A stretch of 33,888 nt of DNA from Anaerolineae bacterium (GCA_019637635.1 JAHBVI010000072.1:1-33888); one strand, 5' to 3'. Positions 14,986 through 24,624 are shown, counted from the stretch's first letter. The notes: generated by a model not told the origin, from the sequence alone. Numbers and translations: made by a program.

Positions 14986-16527
14986 TTACTGTCCCAACAA
15001 CGCAAAAGACGCCACGCGCTGTGCCAGTTCGGGCACATTCATATCAGTTAACAGCGTCGTTACGCTGGTGTCCATCAGGTTAAAGTAGCCCGATGGGGCA
15101 AGACCCACCCAAAAGACAAACAGCAAAAAGACGCACATCACAAACAGGTCGCGCCGGTTGATGTCCCGCAGCTTGTTGTTGGCTTCCACCGTCACCGGCC
15201 CCAGGAATACCCGTTGGAACATCCACAACAGGTACACGGCTGCCAGAATCACCCCCGTCACTGCAAACGCCGTGTAAATCCAGGCCGGGGCAAAGGTCAT
15301 CGCGCCCATCGAGCCGAGCAAAATGGTGAATTCACCCACAAAGCCATTCAGCCCAGGCAGCCCCATGCTGGACAGCACAATAATCAGCGTCAGTACCGAG
15401 AACACCGGCATCACTTTCCAGACGCCACCGTACTCCTTAATCTCCCGCGTGTGCCGCTGTTCATACAAAATGCCGACGATAAAAAACAGCGCGCCGGAGC
15501 TAATGCCATGATTAAAGCCCTGCAAAATGCCGCCCTGAATACCCGCCTCCGTCAGCGTGAAAATGCCCAACACCACAAAGCCCAGATGGCTGATGGATGA
15601 ATACGCCACCAGCTTCTTCACATCCTGCTGGGCAAAAGCCACAATCGCCCCGTAAATAATGCCAATGATCGCCAGCACGGCAATCGCCGGGGCAAACTGT
15701 GCGGACGCTTCCGGGAACAGGGGCAGGTTAAAGCGGATCAGGCCATACGTGCCCATCTTCAGCAAAATACCGGCCAGAATCACGGACCCGGCCGTCGGCG
15801 CTTCTGTATGGGCATCCGGCAGCCAGGAATGGAACGGGAAAATGGGCACTTTGATAGCAAAAGCCACAAAAAAGCCGATGAAGAGGAGATTTTGCACACC
15901 GGCAAACATCTCCCGCTGGGCAATCAAGTCCGGGATGGCAAAGGTAATGGGATCGGTTTGCAGCCCCATATACAAAATCGCCAGCAACATCAGCAGCGAC
16001 CCGGCCATGGTGTACAGGAAGAACTTGATGGCCGCATACACCCGCCGGCCGCCACCCCAAATGCCGATCAGGAAATACATGGGTATCAGCGTGAACTCCC
16101 AGAAAACGTAAAACAGGAACATATCCTGTGCCAGGAAGACGCCCATCATGCCCACTTGCAGCAGCAGCATGAAGATGTAATACTGCTTCACCTGCGTCTC
16201 AATGGCGCTCCATGAGGAGATGATGGCCAGCAGCGAGATAATGGTCGTCAGCAGCACCATCAAAATGCTGATGCCGTCCACACCCATGTAATAGGATATA
16301 CCCCAGGAGGGAATCCAGGCCACGTGATCCACCATCTGCAAGCCAGGGTCGCCAGACCGAAACGAGGCCAGCACCACCACAGACAACACCAGGGTGATAG
16401 CCGAGGTAATGATTGCCGTCCACTTAATCTGCGTATCGCTGACGCCGCGCCACAGCAGCAAGATCAAAACACCCACTAACGGGAAGAACGTGAGTAAGGT
16501 TAATAGACCGTTGAATTCGCTTTCCAT
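14986..16527 (-). CDS. nuoM: NADH-quinone oxidoreductase subunit M
   Basis: A proton-pumping antiporter-like subunit of the complex I membrane arm, 513 aa with about 14 hydrophobic helices. Family motifs are IPMYFLIGIWGG, KVPIFPFHSWLPDAHTEAPTAGS, KKLVAYSSISHLGFVVLG and the conserved lysine/glutamate positions in these helices. Start ATG 16527 is used rather than 16551 because it follows ttttggagaagca and gives the normal N-terminus MESEFNGLLTLLTFFP. Last gene of the main nuo run; nuoN is elsewhere. Confidence 0.97.
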   Translation of the reverse strand: MESEFNGLLTLLTFFPLVGVLILLLWRGVSDTQIKWTAIITSAITLVLSVVVLASFRSGDPGLQMVDHVAWIPSWGISYYMGVDGISILMVLLTTIISLLAIISSWSAIETQVKQYYIFMLLLQVGMMGVFLAQDMFLFYVFWEFTLIPMYFLIGIWGGGRRVYAAIKFFLYTMAGSLLMLLAILYMGLQTDPITFAIPDLIAQREMFAGVQNLLFIGFFVAFAIKVPIFPFHSWLPDAHTEAPTAGSVILAGILLKMGTYGLIRFNLPLFPEASAQFAPAIAVLAIIGIIYGAIVAFAQQDVKKLVAYSSISHLGFVVLGIFTLTEAGIQGGILQGFNHGISSGALFFIVGILYEQRHTREIKEYGGVWKVMPVFSVLTLIIVLSSMGLPGLNGFVGEFTILLGSMGAMTFAPAWIYTAFAVTGVILAAVYLLWMFQRVFLGPVTVEANNKLRDINRRDLFVMCVFLLFVFWVGLAPSGYFNLMDTSVTTLLTDMNVPELAQRVASFALLGQ

Positions 16528-16542
16528 TGCTTCTCCAAAACG

Positions 16543-16570
16543 GTAGGACAAGTTTGTAAACTTGTCCTAC
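16543..16570. repeat. Palindrome between nuoL and nuoM
   Basis: The arms gtaggacaagttt (16543-16555) and aaacttgtcctac (16558-16570) flank only 2 nt. The nuoL stop codon (TAG, 16567-16569) lies inside the right arm. Confidence 0.85.
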
Positions 16571-18801
16571 TGCCCCATAACATAAGGCCATAAGAAATAA
16601 ATCAACAAAGCCACTGTGCCCAGGAAAACACCGAGCGCATACGTGCGGGCGTAACCGGTTTGCGACACGCGAATGCCGTCGGCCAGCCAGCGGGTAACGC
16701 TGCCCAGGCCGTTGACGATGCCGTCTACGCCTTGCGCGTCCAGCACATTGGCGCTCAGGTCGGCAAACCAGACAAACGTGTCGCGGATGACCCGCTCGTG
16801 GAAAAAGTCATGCCAGAAAGACCACTCAAACTTGTGGCCCAACCAGTCAGAAAAGCGGTTGAACCAGGGGATGAGCAGGCTCATGTAAAAGGTGTCTATA
16901 GGCAAACGGCCGAACACTCCCCACAACCCCGGTATCTTCTGCGTTGGGTCGGGGTCGGACACCGTTTTCGGCTTGTCCCGGTACACATAAAATGCCAATC
17001 CCAGGAATGCAAGCGCCAGGCCGAGCGACAACGCGGCCACTTCCACTATCAATGACGTAGGCGTGTGTGGCGCATGAGCCAGGATGCCTTCCTCCATCAG
17101 TTCAAATGTCTGAATGGAATGTTCCAGCCAATGCTCCAACGTCAGTGACCAACCAAACTCCAAAGTCAAAACTTTGGGTAAGTTGAACAGCCCGGCTACT
17201 GTGCCAAAAACAGCCAGCAGCACCAACGGGAAAGTCATAATCGGTGAACTTTCGTGGGCATGACCGGCGGCTTCATGGCGCGGTTGGCCCCAAAACACCA
17301 TGCGCAACTGCCGCCCCATGTAGAACGCGGTGCATACGGCCGCCAACGCCAACATGATAAACAGCACCAGAAATAAGCCATACTCACCCTGGTTGGCATT
17401 GGCGTGGGCCAGAATTTCGTCCTTTGACCAGAACCCGGCAAAGGGGAAGATGCCCGCCAGCGCCAGCGCGCCTACCAGGTAAGTCCAGAACGTCACCGGC
17501 ATTTTGTGACGCAGGCCGCCCATGTAGCGCATATCCTGGGGGTCAAAGCCGTCATCATCATCACGGCCGTGATGCCCGTGTGCAACCTCATGGTGGCCGT
17601 GTTCCATGCCATGAATGACGGAACCGGCGGCCATAAAGAGCAGAGCTTTGAAGAAGGCGTGGGTAATCAGGTGGAACATGGCGGCCACATACGCGCCCAT
17701 GCCCGCAGCGGCAATCATAAACCCTAGCTGGCTGACGGTGGAGTAGGCCAGCACTTTTTTGATGTCATATTGAGTGAAGGCAATGAGACCGGCGTAGAGC
17801 GCCGTTGCTGCCCCTACCAGGGCCACAATATCGCCTGAAGAAATCGTGCCGCTCTCTACCGAAAGGGCGCGGGAGATTTCATACAACACATTGCTGCGTA
17901 CAATCAGGTAGATGCCGGAAGTGACCATGGTGGCGGCGTGGATGAGGGCAGAGGCAGGGGTGGGGCCGGCCATCGCGTCGGGCAGCCAGACGTGCAGCAC
18001 CAACTGGGCAGATTTGCCGGTGGCGGCAACCAAGAAGAGGATGGTGATGGCAAATAGCGCCGTGCTAAAGGCCATTTCGATGTTGGTGCCTACCAGCGTG
18101 ACCATCTCTTCGTGGGATTCAAAAATATGGATGGCTTCTTCAAAAACATGGTTGAATTCGACGCTGCCAAAGACCCAGAAGGTGAGGATGATGCCCAAAA
18201 TCATGGCCGCGTCGCCAATGCGGTTAACGATCATCGCTTTGCGGGCGGCGTTGGCGTTTTTCATCACGCCATCTTTGGTCAGCCGTTCGTGCCAGAAGCC
18301 GATGAGCAGATAGGAGCACAACCCCACCCCTTCCCAGCCGACAAACAGCACCAGATAGTTGTTCCCGGCGACCAGGATGAGCATGAAAAAGAGGAAGAGG
18401 TTGAGGTAGGCGAAGTAGCGCGAATAGTCGGGGTCGCCGTGCATGTAGCCGATGGAGTAGATGTGGATAATGGAGCCGACGCCGGTGACGACCAGCATCA
18501 TGGCCACGGAAAGGGTGTCTATTTGCATGGCCCAGGGCACAGAAAAGCCCTGTCCGGGAATGACGATCCAATCCCACAACATGACCGTTTCGGCATGAAA
18601 ATGATTGGCGTGCAAGGCCAGATTGAGCAGCACGACCACAACAAAGGCGCTGAGGGCCATGATGGTGGCAAACCAGCCTGACCAGCGTTCGCCGGTTTTT
18701 CGGTCATGATCCACAAAACGCCGCCCAACCAGCCCGTTGAACAAGACGCCGATGACGGGAAAGATGAGAATGAGGGGGGCAAGACCAAATAGTGATTCCA
18801 T
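16567..18801 (-). CDS. nuoL: NADH-quinone oxidoreductase subunit L
   Basis: The largest antiporter-like subunit, 744 aa, with about 16 helices and the family's long lateral helix region. Motifs: FVGWEGVGLCSYLLIGFWH, VLHVWLPDAMAGPTPASALIHAATMVTSG (quoted in parts: LPDAMAGPTPASALIHA), KKVLAYSTVSQLGFM. It is longer than the usual 610-660 aa because of a His/Asp-rich loop after helix 11 (HGMEHGHHEVAHGHHG plus DDDD) and a long C-terminal loop region. ATG 18801 (MESLFGLAPL) is preferred; ATG 18816 sits within the palindrome at 18811-18843, and neither has a clear Shine-Dalgarno. Confidence 0.96.
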   Translation of the reverse strand: MESLFGLAPLILIFPVIGVLFNGLVGRRFVDHDRKTGERWSGWFATIMALSAFVVVVLLNLALHANHFHAETVMLWDWIVIPGQGFSVPWAMQIDTLSVAMMLVVTGVGSIIHIYSIGYMHGDPDYSRYFAYLNLFLFFMLILVAGNNYLVLFVGWEGVGLCSYLLIGFWHERLTKDGVMKNANAARKAMIVNRIGDAAMILGIILTFWVFGSVEFNHVFEEAIHIFESHEEMVTLVGTNIEMAFSTALFAITILFLVAATGKSAQLVLHVWLPDAMAGPTPASALIHAATMVTSGIYLIVRSNVLYEISRALSVESGTISSGDIVALVGAATALYAGLIAFTQYDIKKVLAYSTVSQLGFMIAAAGMGAYVAAMFHLITHAFFKALLFMAAGSVIHGMEHGHHEVAHGHHGRDDDDGFDPQDMRYMGGLRHKMPVTFWTYLVGALALAGIFPFAGFWSKDEILAHANANQGEYGLFLVLFIMLALAAVCTAFYMGRQLRMVFWGQPRHEAAGHAHESSPIMTFPLVLLAVFGTVAGLFNLPKVLTLEFGWSLTLEHWLEHSIQTFELMEEGILAHAPHTPTSLIVEVAALSLGLALAFLGLAFYVYRDKPKTVSDPDPTQKIPGLWGVFGRLPIDTFYMSLLIPWFNRFSDWLGHKFEWSFWHDFFHERVIRDTFVWFADLSANVLDAQGVDGIVNGLGSVTRWLADGIRVSQTGYARTYALGVFLGTVALLIYFLWPYVMGQ

Positions 18802-18810
18802 AATTACGCG

Positions 18811-18843
18811 AGACATCCGATTTTTTCAAAAAATCGGATGTCT
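18811..18843. repeat. 33-bp perfect palindrome between nuoK and nuoL
   Basis: agacatccgatttttt (18811-18826), one central C, and the exact reverse complement (18828-18843). The stem sits directly upstream of the nuoL start on the mRNA. Confidence 0.88.
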
Positions 18844-18848
18844 GTTCT

Positions 18849-19154
18849 CTATCCCTTCAACAGGTTGATTTCGTCAATGTTGATGCTGCGTTTGGTGCGG
18901 AAGATGGTGACGATCAGGGCCAGGCCCACAGCGACTTCGGCCGCCGCCACCACGATGACAAAAAAGACCAGCACTTGCCCATGTAAGTCGCCTAAAGAGC
19001 GGGCAAAGGCGACAAAGAGCAGGTTGGCGGAGTTGAGCATCAACTCGATGCACATGAAGACGATGATGGCGCTGCGGCGCAGCAATACGCCGAGCGCGCC
19101 AATGGTGAACAAGATGGCGCTGAGGGCCACGTACCAATCAATGGTGACAGTCAT
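18849..19154 (-). CDS. nuoK: NADH-quinone oxidoreductase subunit K
   Basis: A 101-aa, three-helix membrane subunit with the conserved buried glutamates in MCIELMLNSANLLFV and VVAAAEVAVGLALIV, which lie on the proton path between NuoJ/A/H and the antiporter subunits. Normal length for the family. Its ATG overlaps the nuoJ stop (ATGA), so translation is coupled to nuoJ. Confidence 0.97.
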   Translation of the reverse strand: MTVTIDWYVALSAILFTIGALGVLLRRSAIIVFMCIELMLNSANLLFVAFARSLGDLHGQVLVFFVIVVAAAEVAVGLALIVTIFRTKRSINIDEINLLKG

Positions 19155-19678
19155 ACGGCCGTACCTCGCTTTTTTCGCAGTGTGAATATGGCCACGCCAA
19201 TGATGGCCGCCAGTAACAGGACGCCGGTCACTTCAAAGGGGAAAACGTAGCTTTCAAACAGGATGAGGCCGAGTTCCTGGGGGCTGGTGATGGGCATGGT
19301 GGGCACGGCCGTACCGCCGCCCGCCCCCTCACGATTCATCAATGCCAGGGTCACGGCCGTGACCAGCATCACCCCCAACAGCGCCGCCACCGCCTGGTGG
19401 AACCGTTCGCCGCGGGAACTGACGCCCGCGCCACGCAGTTGTTCCGCGCCCAACAGCATAATCACAAACAAAAACAGCACCATAATCGCTCCGGCATACA
19501 CCGTAATCTGCACCATGGCAATAAAGGGTGCGTTTAGCACCACGTAAAAAACAGCAATCGTGGCAAAATTCAGCACCAGCCACAGCGCGCTATGCACGGC
19601 GTTCCGGCTCGTCACCATCATCAGCGCCGCCACAATGGCCACAATCGCCAACATGCCAAAAACCAGCGGATCTCCCAT
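19151..19678 (-). CDS. nuoJ: NADH-quinone oxidoreductase subunit J
   Basis: A 175-aa membrane subunit with five helices; typical segments are NAVHSALWLVLNFATIAVFY and MVQITVYAGAIMVLFLFVIM, the latter holding the flexible pi-bulge helix of complex I. Start ATG 19678 (MGDPLVFG) follows agaggaaaggtt and is preferred over ATG 19693. The gene ends with TGA, overlapping nuoK. Confidence 0.96.
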   Translation of the reverse strand: MGDPLVFGMLAIVAIVAALMMVTSRNAVHSALWLVLNFATIAVFYVVLNAPFIAMVQITVYAGAIMVLFLFVIMLLGAEQLRGAGVSSRGERFHQAVAALLGVMLVTAVTLALMNREGAGGGTAVPTMPITSPQELGLILFESYVFPFEVTGVLLLAAIIGVAIFTLRKKRGTAV

Positions 19679-19697
19679 AACCTTTCCTCTCAAGTTC

Positions 19698-19748
19698 GTA
19701 GTGGGCGATTCATCGCCCTTCTACAAACGGCGATAAATCGCCTACTAC
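19698..19748. repeat. Double hairpin between nuoJ and nuoI
   Basis: Two adjacent small hairpins, gggcgat/atcgccc (19703-19718) and ggcgat/atcgcc (19729-19742), are flanked by gtagt (19698) and actac (19744-19748), giving a composite inverted structure. Confidence 0.75.
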
Positions 19749-19752
19749 CAAC

Positions 19753-20253
19753 TTACTTCGGGTTCTCCATATCAGGAATAGACCGCGTAAACACACCCGG
19801 TTCGACAACTTGTGGGGTAGGACGGCCGTTCACCGGCACATCCACAATCAACATCTCTTTGGTGTAAATGGCGCTGGCCCGGTCATAAAAACTCAGTTCG
19901 TAGTTGTGTTCCAGCACAATCGCCTGCGTCGGGCAGGCATCTTCGCAGTAACCACAGAAAATGCAGCGCAGCATGTTAATCTCATAGGTGCTGGCATACC
20001 GCTCACCGGGTGAGTACCGCGCCTCGTCCGTATTTTCTGACGCCTCCACAAAAATGGCATCTGCCGGGCAGGCCGCCGCACACAACGAACAGCCAATACA
20101 CCGTTCCAGTCCGTTGTCATACCGTTTCAGTTCATGGCGACCCTTAAAGCGCGTGCGCACCGGCCGTTTCTGTTCCGGGTATTGAATGGTCACCGGGGGC
20201 ATAAACAGATGTTTTAGCGTTGTGCCCAGACCTTTGATGATTTCACCAAACAT
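19753..20253 (-). CDS. nuoI: NADH-quinone oxidoreductase subunit I
   Basis: A 166-aa ferredoxin-like subunit carrying clusters N6a and N6b. Two CxxCxxCxxxCP motifs are complete: C52, C55, C58, C62 and C97, C100, C103, C107. It passes electrons from NuoG to NuoB at the membrane surface. Start ATG 20253 follows ggagattctgc. It is flanked by repeat-filled spacers on both sides rather than overlapping its neighbours. Confidence 0.97.
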   Translation of the reverse strand: MFGEIIKGLGTTLKHLFMPPVTIQYPEQKRPVRTRFKGRHELKRYDNGLERCIGCSLCAAACPADAIFVEASENTDEARYSPGERYASTYEINMLRCIFCGYCEDACPTQAIVLEHNYELSFYDRASAIYTKEMLIVDVPVNGRPTPQVVEPGVFTRSIPDMENPK

Positions 20254-20271
20254 GCAGAATCTCCAAAAGAA

Positions 20272-20345
20272 GAGATTGGGAGATTGAGAGATGAGGAGAT
20301 TGGCGACATTACTAATCTCTCAATCTCTTAATCTCCTAATCTCTA
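20272..20345. repeat. Imperfect inverted/tandem repeat of GAGATT units between nuoI and nuoH
   Basis: The left half is made of (g)gagatt units (gagattgggagattgagag) and the right half of aatctc units (aatctctcaatctcttaatc), so the RNA can fold on itself with many registers. The nuoH stop codon (20343-20345) is inside the right half. Confidence 0.8.
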
Positions 20346-21425
20346 AAATCCTAAAACACCCTCTTCCACCAACACAATCATCACCGCCACGATAATGAAG
20401 TTGACCACCGACAGGGGCAGCAACACTTTCCAGCCAAAGGACATCAGTTGGTCGTAGCGCAGGCGGGGCAGGGAAGCGCGAATCCAGATCATCACACACA
20501 ACCCCAGGATGACCTTTAGGGCGGTGTAGACAAAACCGAGCGCCGGTACCTGATCCACAAACGGGCCGCGATAACCGCCCAGGAAAAAGACGGCAAAGAG
20601 GGCGCAGAAAATAATCATCTTCATATATTCGGCCATAAAAAACATGCCGAAACGCATACTGCTGTATTCCACCGTAAACCCGGCGGAAAGTTCTTGCTCT
20701 GCTTCTAACAGGTCAAAAGGGGCGCGCTGCAATTCGGCCAACGCCGCAATCCAGAACACCAGCGCGGCAATTGGCTGCAAAAAGACGTACCACATGCCCC
20801 GCTGACCCTCCACAATGACACCCAGGTCCATCGAGTTTGCCAGCATCACCGGCACGAGTACGGTCAGCCCCATCGCCAGTTCGTAGCTGATCATTTGTGC
20901 AGAAGCGCGGATACCACCCAAAATGGCGTATTTGCTGTTAGATGACCATCCGGCCAACACCACGCCGTACACGCTGATGGAGGTGATCGCCAGAATGAAG
21001 AGGACGCCGACGTTAATACCCGGGGCGATAGCAAAATAATCTCGACCTGCCGGCGTGATGGCGGGGATAAAACCGGCCCAGGGAATGACGGCCAGGATGA
21101 AGATGGCGGGGATGACGGTGATGATGGGGGCCAGGAAGTAGGTCCATTTGTCTACCATGACCGGCGTCATGTCTTCTTTGAAGAAGAGTTTGACGGCGTC
21201 GGCCGCCGGCTGCATAAAACCGCCTAGCAATTTACGTTCCTTGCCGCCGCGTGTGGGGAGGGGAATGTAACCGGCGCGGTTTGGCCCGACACGATGCTGC
21301 AAACGCGCCAGCAGTTTACGCTCTAGCAGGGTGGTGTACGCAAAGCCGGTAATGACCACAAAGGCAACGATGAACCCCACAATGAGGGAGTAGACAGCCA
21401 GTTGGGTAACGGTGTTGATGACCAT
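20343..21425 (-). CDS. nuoH: NADH-quinone oxidoreductase subunit H
   Basis: A 360-aa membrane subunit with about nine helices that forms the quinone-binding chamber with NuoD and NuoB. Recognisable features: ERKLLARLQHRVGPNRAGY, GFMQPAADAVKLFFKED, SVYGVVLAGWSSNSKYAILG, RASAQMISYELAMGL and EQELSAGFTVEYSSMRFGMF. Start ATG 21425 follows agaggaaac. It lies 24 bp after nuoG, the gap being GATTACCG repeat. Confidence 0.97.
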   Translation of the reverse strand: MVINTVTQLAVYSLIVGFIVAFVVITGFAYTTLLERKLLARLQHRVGPNRAGYIPLPTRGGKERKLLGGFMQPAADAVKLFFKEDMTPVMVDKWTYFLAPIITVIPAIFILAVIPWAGFIPAITPAGRDYFAIAPGINVGVLFILAITSISVYGVVLAGWSSNSKYAILGGIRASAQMISYELAMGLTVLVPVMLANSMDLGVIVEGQRGMWYVFLQPIAALVFWIAALAELQRAPFDLLEAEQELSAGFTVEYSSMRFGMFFMAEYMKMIIFCALFAVFFLGGYRGPFVDQVPALGFVYTALKVILGLCVMIWIRASLPRLRYDQLMSFGWKVLLPLSVVNFIIVAVMIVLVEEGVLGF

Positions 21426-21431
21426 GTTTCC

Positions 21432-21468
21432 TCTTTGACCGATAACCGATTACCGATTACCGATTACC
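21432..21468. repeat. GATTACCG tandem repeat at the nuoG 3' end
   Basis: Units of (c)cgattac occur in series on the plus strand. On the coding strand the repeat supplies the last codons and stop of nuoG (V-I-G-N-R-stop from gtaatcggtaatcggtaa). Confidence 0.8.
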
Positions 21469-23999
21469 TCCAATTCCACCACGCCGGGAAAATAAGGCAC
21501 ACCGCGCAACACGGCCGTACCCTTGAGCGCCTTTCCATTCACCTGCACAATCGCGGGGATGGCACGGCCGTTGACGGCCACATTGACCACATAACCATCC
21601 GCCACCTGCAAATGGGACGCATCCGCTTCATTGAGCCACAGCGTCGGCTGCGCCAGCCGTTCGGCCAGCACCGCCGCATGGTTAATGAGCGTACCCGGCG
21701 TAAACAATGCCGCCGCCCGAATCAGCCGGATACCATTGGGCTGACGGGTTGGTGTATCCGCCGCGTCAAATGAGTCTACCGCGGCCGTTTCCGCAGCTGC
21801 CGCCCACTGCTGCCCCAGGCCATGTTTGTTATCGTAAGCGGTGCCGCCGTAGTACAAATCAGCCCGGCCAATAATCGGCCATTGTTCTTCCACGCGGGCC
21901 AGGGAGCGGTAATCCATGCCTTTGTAGGGGGGCACGGCCGTAGCCACTTCCTTAAATACCAGGCTGGCGGCAAACGGCGTCTTGCCCAGGCCCAACTTCT
22001 CGCCAATCTGGGCCAAAATGCGCCAATCTTCACGGCTCTCGCCTACCGGCGGAATGGCCGGGTAATACCGCTGCACCCGCCGCTCACCGCTGGTAAACGT
22101 GCCGTCCCGCTCCGCCCAACTTTGCGCCGGCAAGACCACATCCGCCAGTTTCGCCGTTTCCGTCAGGAACAATTCCTGCACCACCAGGAAATCCAGCTTA
22201 CCGCGGTCCGCCAGCAAACCATCCCCCACCGGGTCCGTCCCGGCCACGTACAAAGCCGTAATCTCGCCACTTTGCACACCGGCATAAATGGCAGCGGCGT
22301 CCTTACCGGGGTTAACCAGCGCCTTGTTACCAGGGCCAAAGGCAGGATGAATACCCATGTCCCACGCCCCCTGGGTATTGTTGTGCGGCCAGACGGCAAT
22401 CAGCCCATTATTTTCGCGGCCGGCGTGTGGTTGTTCACCCTTGACTAACAGCAAATTGCCGAGCAGCCGGGCGATGGTGTCTGTTTCCGCCAGCGTCAGC
22501 CCTTCTGCGCCGTAGAAGGCCACCAGGTTTTGGGCGTTGATGAGGGCGTCGGCGGCGGTATTGATGGGGTCTGGTTCGGCCGTTTCCACGTCAATTTTGG
22601 CGGCGTTCACCAACTGACGGGTAGTGGCTACCGCTTCGCCAGGCCGGTAATAGATGGTGTGTGCGGCGTATTTGTCCAGCCGGGTGGGGCGGGCGTTCAA
22701 AATAACCAGCGTCGCCCCGCGCTGCGCGGCTTGCTTCACCCGCAGCCACCAGACAGGTTCTTCTTCGTGCAAATCGGAAGCGACAACCACAATGGCATCC
22801 CCTTTACCCAAATCACCCAGGTTGCTGCCGCTGCTGATGCCCACTTTGGCCGTGACATCGCCGCCCATGATGGTGCGATTACCCAGGTCAATGTGGGGCG
22901 TTTTTACACCCTGGCGCAGCAATTTTTGGAAGAGGAACAGGTCTTCATTGCTCAGGCGGTCGCCGCTGAGACCGGCGGCTTTTTCGCCCAGCCCGTTCAG
23001 ATTATTGGCAACCAGTTCAATGGCCTCATCCCAACCGGCCTCTACCAACTGACCATTTTTGCGAATGAGTGGCTTTTGCAGCCGGTCGGGGGCATCGCTA
23101 AATTGATGCACAAACCGATCCCGGTCGTGAATCCAAATTTCGTTGACATTTTCATTCTGGCGGGGCAAAACGCGCTTGATGACAGAACGGCCACCCGACT
23201 TTGCCTCACGCCGGGTGCTAAAGGTGAGATTGGCCCCGGCCGGTGAATGTACGGAAATGGAGGCGACGGGGATGAGTTCCCACGGCCGTGCGCCAAACCG
23301 AAAATCGCTCGTCGTCAGCGCCCCCACCGGGCAGATGTCGGTGGTGTTACCACTCCAATAGCTGTCGAAGCCAGGGTTAGACAGGGTGACAATTTCCAGG
23401 CTGCGGCCGCGATTGTGGAAGCGGATGACCGGATCATCCACAATCTCTTCCTGAAAGCGGATACAGCGGGCGCACTGGATACACCGTTCCCGATCCAGGT
23501 AAATGAGTTCACCTAACGGAACGTGTTTGTCCATCTTCAGTTTCAGGCTGTAATCCATCTGGGTCGTGCCGGCGCCGTGGGCCATCGTCAGGTTTTGCAG
23601 CGGGCACTCGCCCCCTTTGTCACAAATGGGGCAGTCCAGCGGGTGGCTGGAGAGCAAAAATTCAATCACGCTCTCACGGGCCTCGTCTACGGCTTTGGTG
23701 GCGGTGCGCACCACCATGCCCTCGCTGACCACGATGGTGCAGCCGGTTTGCAGGATGCGGCCAAAGTTCACTTGTGGCGTGCCGTCCTCGTTTAGCACCA
23801 GTTCACCGGTGGCCCGGTCCCGCACGGGCAGCCCAATTTCCACCAGGCACATGCGGCACATGCCCACCGGTTCCATCTTGGGATGGTAGCAAAAGACGGG
23901 AATGTCATTCCCGATTTTTTTGGCGGCGTCTACGACCAGGGTGCCTTTGGGGACAGTCACGGCCGTGCCGTCTATCGTCAACGTTACCAGATCACTCAT
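21450..23999 (-). CDS. nuoG: NADH-quinone oxidoreductase subunit G
   Basis: An 849-aa iron-sulfur subunit of the NADH module. The N-terminal [2Fe-2S] ligands are C37, C48, C51 and C87. The His-Cys N3-type cluster is HPLDCPICDKGGEC, the next [4Fe-4S] cluster is CIQCARC with the distant CPVGAL, and the rest is a molybdopterin-oxidoreductase-like domain that is structural in complex I. The spacing C51 to C87 is longer than usual because of an inserted hairpin (RDRATGELVLNEDG). The start at 23999 overlaps the Uma2 stop by 8 bp. The last five residues and the stop come from repeat DNA. Confidence 0.96.
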   Translation of the reverse strand: MSDLVTLTIDGTAVTVPKGTLVVDAAKKIGNDIPVFCYHPKMEPVGMCRMCLVEIGLPVRDRATGELVLNEDGTPQVNFGRILQTGCTIVVSEGMVVRTATKAVDEARESVIEFLLSSHPLDCPICDKGGECPLQNLTMAHGAGTTQMDYSLKLKMDKHVPLGELIYLDRERCIQCARCIRFQEEIVDDPVIRFHNRGRSLEIVTLSNPGFDSYWSGNTTDICPVGALTTSDFRFGARPWELIPVASISVHSPAGANLTFSTRREAKSGGRSVIKRVLPRQNENVNEIWIHDRDRFVHQFSDAPDRLQKPLIRKNGQLVEAGWDEAIELVANNLNGLGEKAAGLSGDRLSNEDLFLFQKLLRQGVKTPHIDLGNRTIMGGDVTAKVGISSGSNLGDLGKGDAIVVVASDLHEEEPVWWLRVKQAAQRGATLVILNARPTRLDKYAAHTIYYRPGEAVATTRQLVNAAKIDVETAEPDPINTAADALINAQNLVAFYGAEGLTLAETDTIARLLGNLLLVKGEQPHAGRENNGLIAVWPHNNTQGAWDMGIHPAFGPGNKALVNPGKDAAAIYAGVQSGEITALYVAGTDPVGDGLLADRGKLDFLVVQELFLTETAKLADVVLPAQSWAERDGTFTSGERRVQRYYPAIPPVGESREDWRILAQIGEKLGLGKTPFAASLVFKEVATAVPPYKGMDYRSLARVEEQWPIIGRADLYYGGTAYDNKHGLGQQWAAAAETAAVDSFDAADTPTRQPNGIRLIRAAALFTPGTLINHAAVLAERLAQPTLWLNEADASHLQVADGYVVNVAVNGRAIPAIVQVNGKALKGTAVLRGVPYFPGVVELEVIGNR

Positions 24000-24624
24000 G
24001 CTGATCCTCTTCTTCTACCAGGATTGCTTCTGTTTCCCCCATCAACTCGGCCAGATTAAGCGTCAGACCAGGGAATAGCTGTGGGGTAAACGGGTCAGGC
24101 GGGGCCACAATTTGCGTCAGCAAGAACCCCTCCGGTGTATTTTTGTATTCGATGATAAGCAGGTCTTCGTCAATGAGCCAGTACCAGGGCACGGCCGTTT
24201 TTTGGTAGGTGATGAGTTTGCGCGATTTGTCACGCACGGCCGTAGAAGGCGACAATACCTCCACTACCAAATCTGGCGCTCCCTGAATGGCAATATCATT
24301 AGCGAATCGGGTCAGGTGTTCTGTTGCCAGATAACTCAAATCCGGCACATACGTGATCATCGGCGTCAAATCCACTTCTACTTCAGGCCAAATTTCACCC
24401 AACTTATTTGGTTCAACGTGAGCTGAAATAACGGAGTACACTTTGCCAATAATTTTCTGATGTCTGCCGCGCGGTCTGGCCATCTCCAACAACACTCCCT
24501 CTTCCAGCTCAAAAAATGGCGGACCTTCAGGCAGCAGCCGAAATTCAGCCTGTGTCCAGACCTTCCCCTTTCGTTTTGGCGATTTTTCCCTTTTCGCCGA
24601 AGGCGCTGCTGTCAATTCTATCAT
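23992..24624 (-). CDS. Uma2 family (DUF820) restriction-endonuclease-like protein, 210 aa
   Basis: A PD-(D/E)xK-like core is visible: acidic residue in FFELEEGVL (about 40), D95 in YVPDLSYL, D118 and E122 in PDLVVEVLSPST, and K133/K136 downstream. The family is very common in cyanobacteria and Chloroflexota; its biological role is unproven. The gene sits inside the nuo operon between nuoF and nuoG and overlaps the nuoG start, so nuoG translation is probably coupled to it. A lysine-rich N-terminus (SAKREKSPKRKGK) precedes the domain. Confidence 0.85.
   Translation of the reverse strand: MIELTAAPSAKREKSPKRKGKVWTQAEFRLLPEGPPFFELEEGVLLEMARPRGRHQKIIGKVYSVISAHVEPNKLGEIWPEVEVDLTPMITYVPDLSYLATEHLTRFANDIAIQGAPDLVVEVLSPSTAVRDKSRKLITYQKTAVPWYWLIDEDLLIIEYKNTPEGFLLTQIVAPPDPFTPQLFPGLTLNLAELMGETEAILVEEEDQHE

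Noticed and set aside
20272..20345. CRISPR-like array or terminator in the nuoI-nuoH gap
   Set aside because: Units are short and irregular without unique spacers, and there is no U-tract after the fold.
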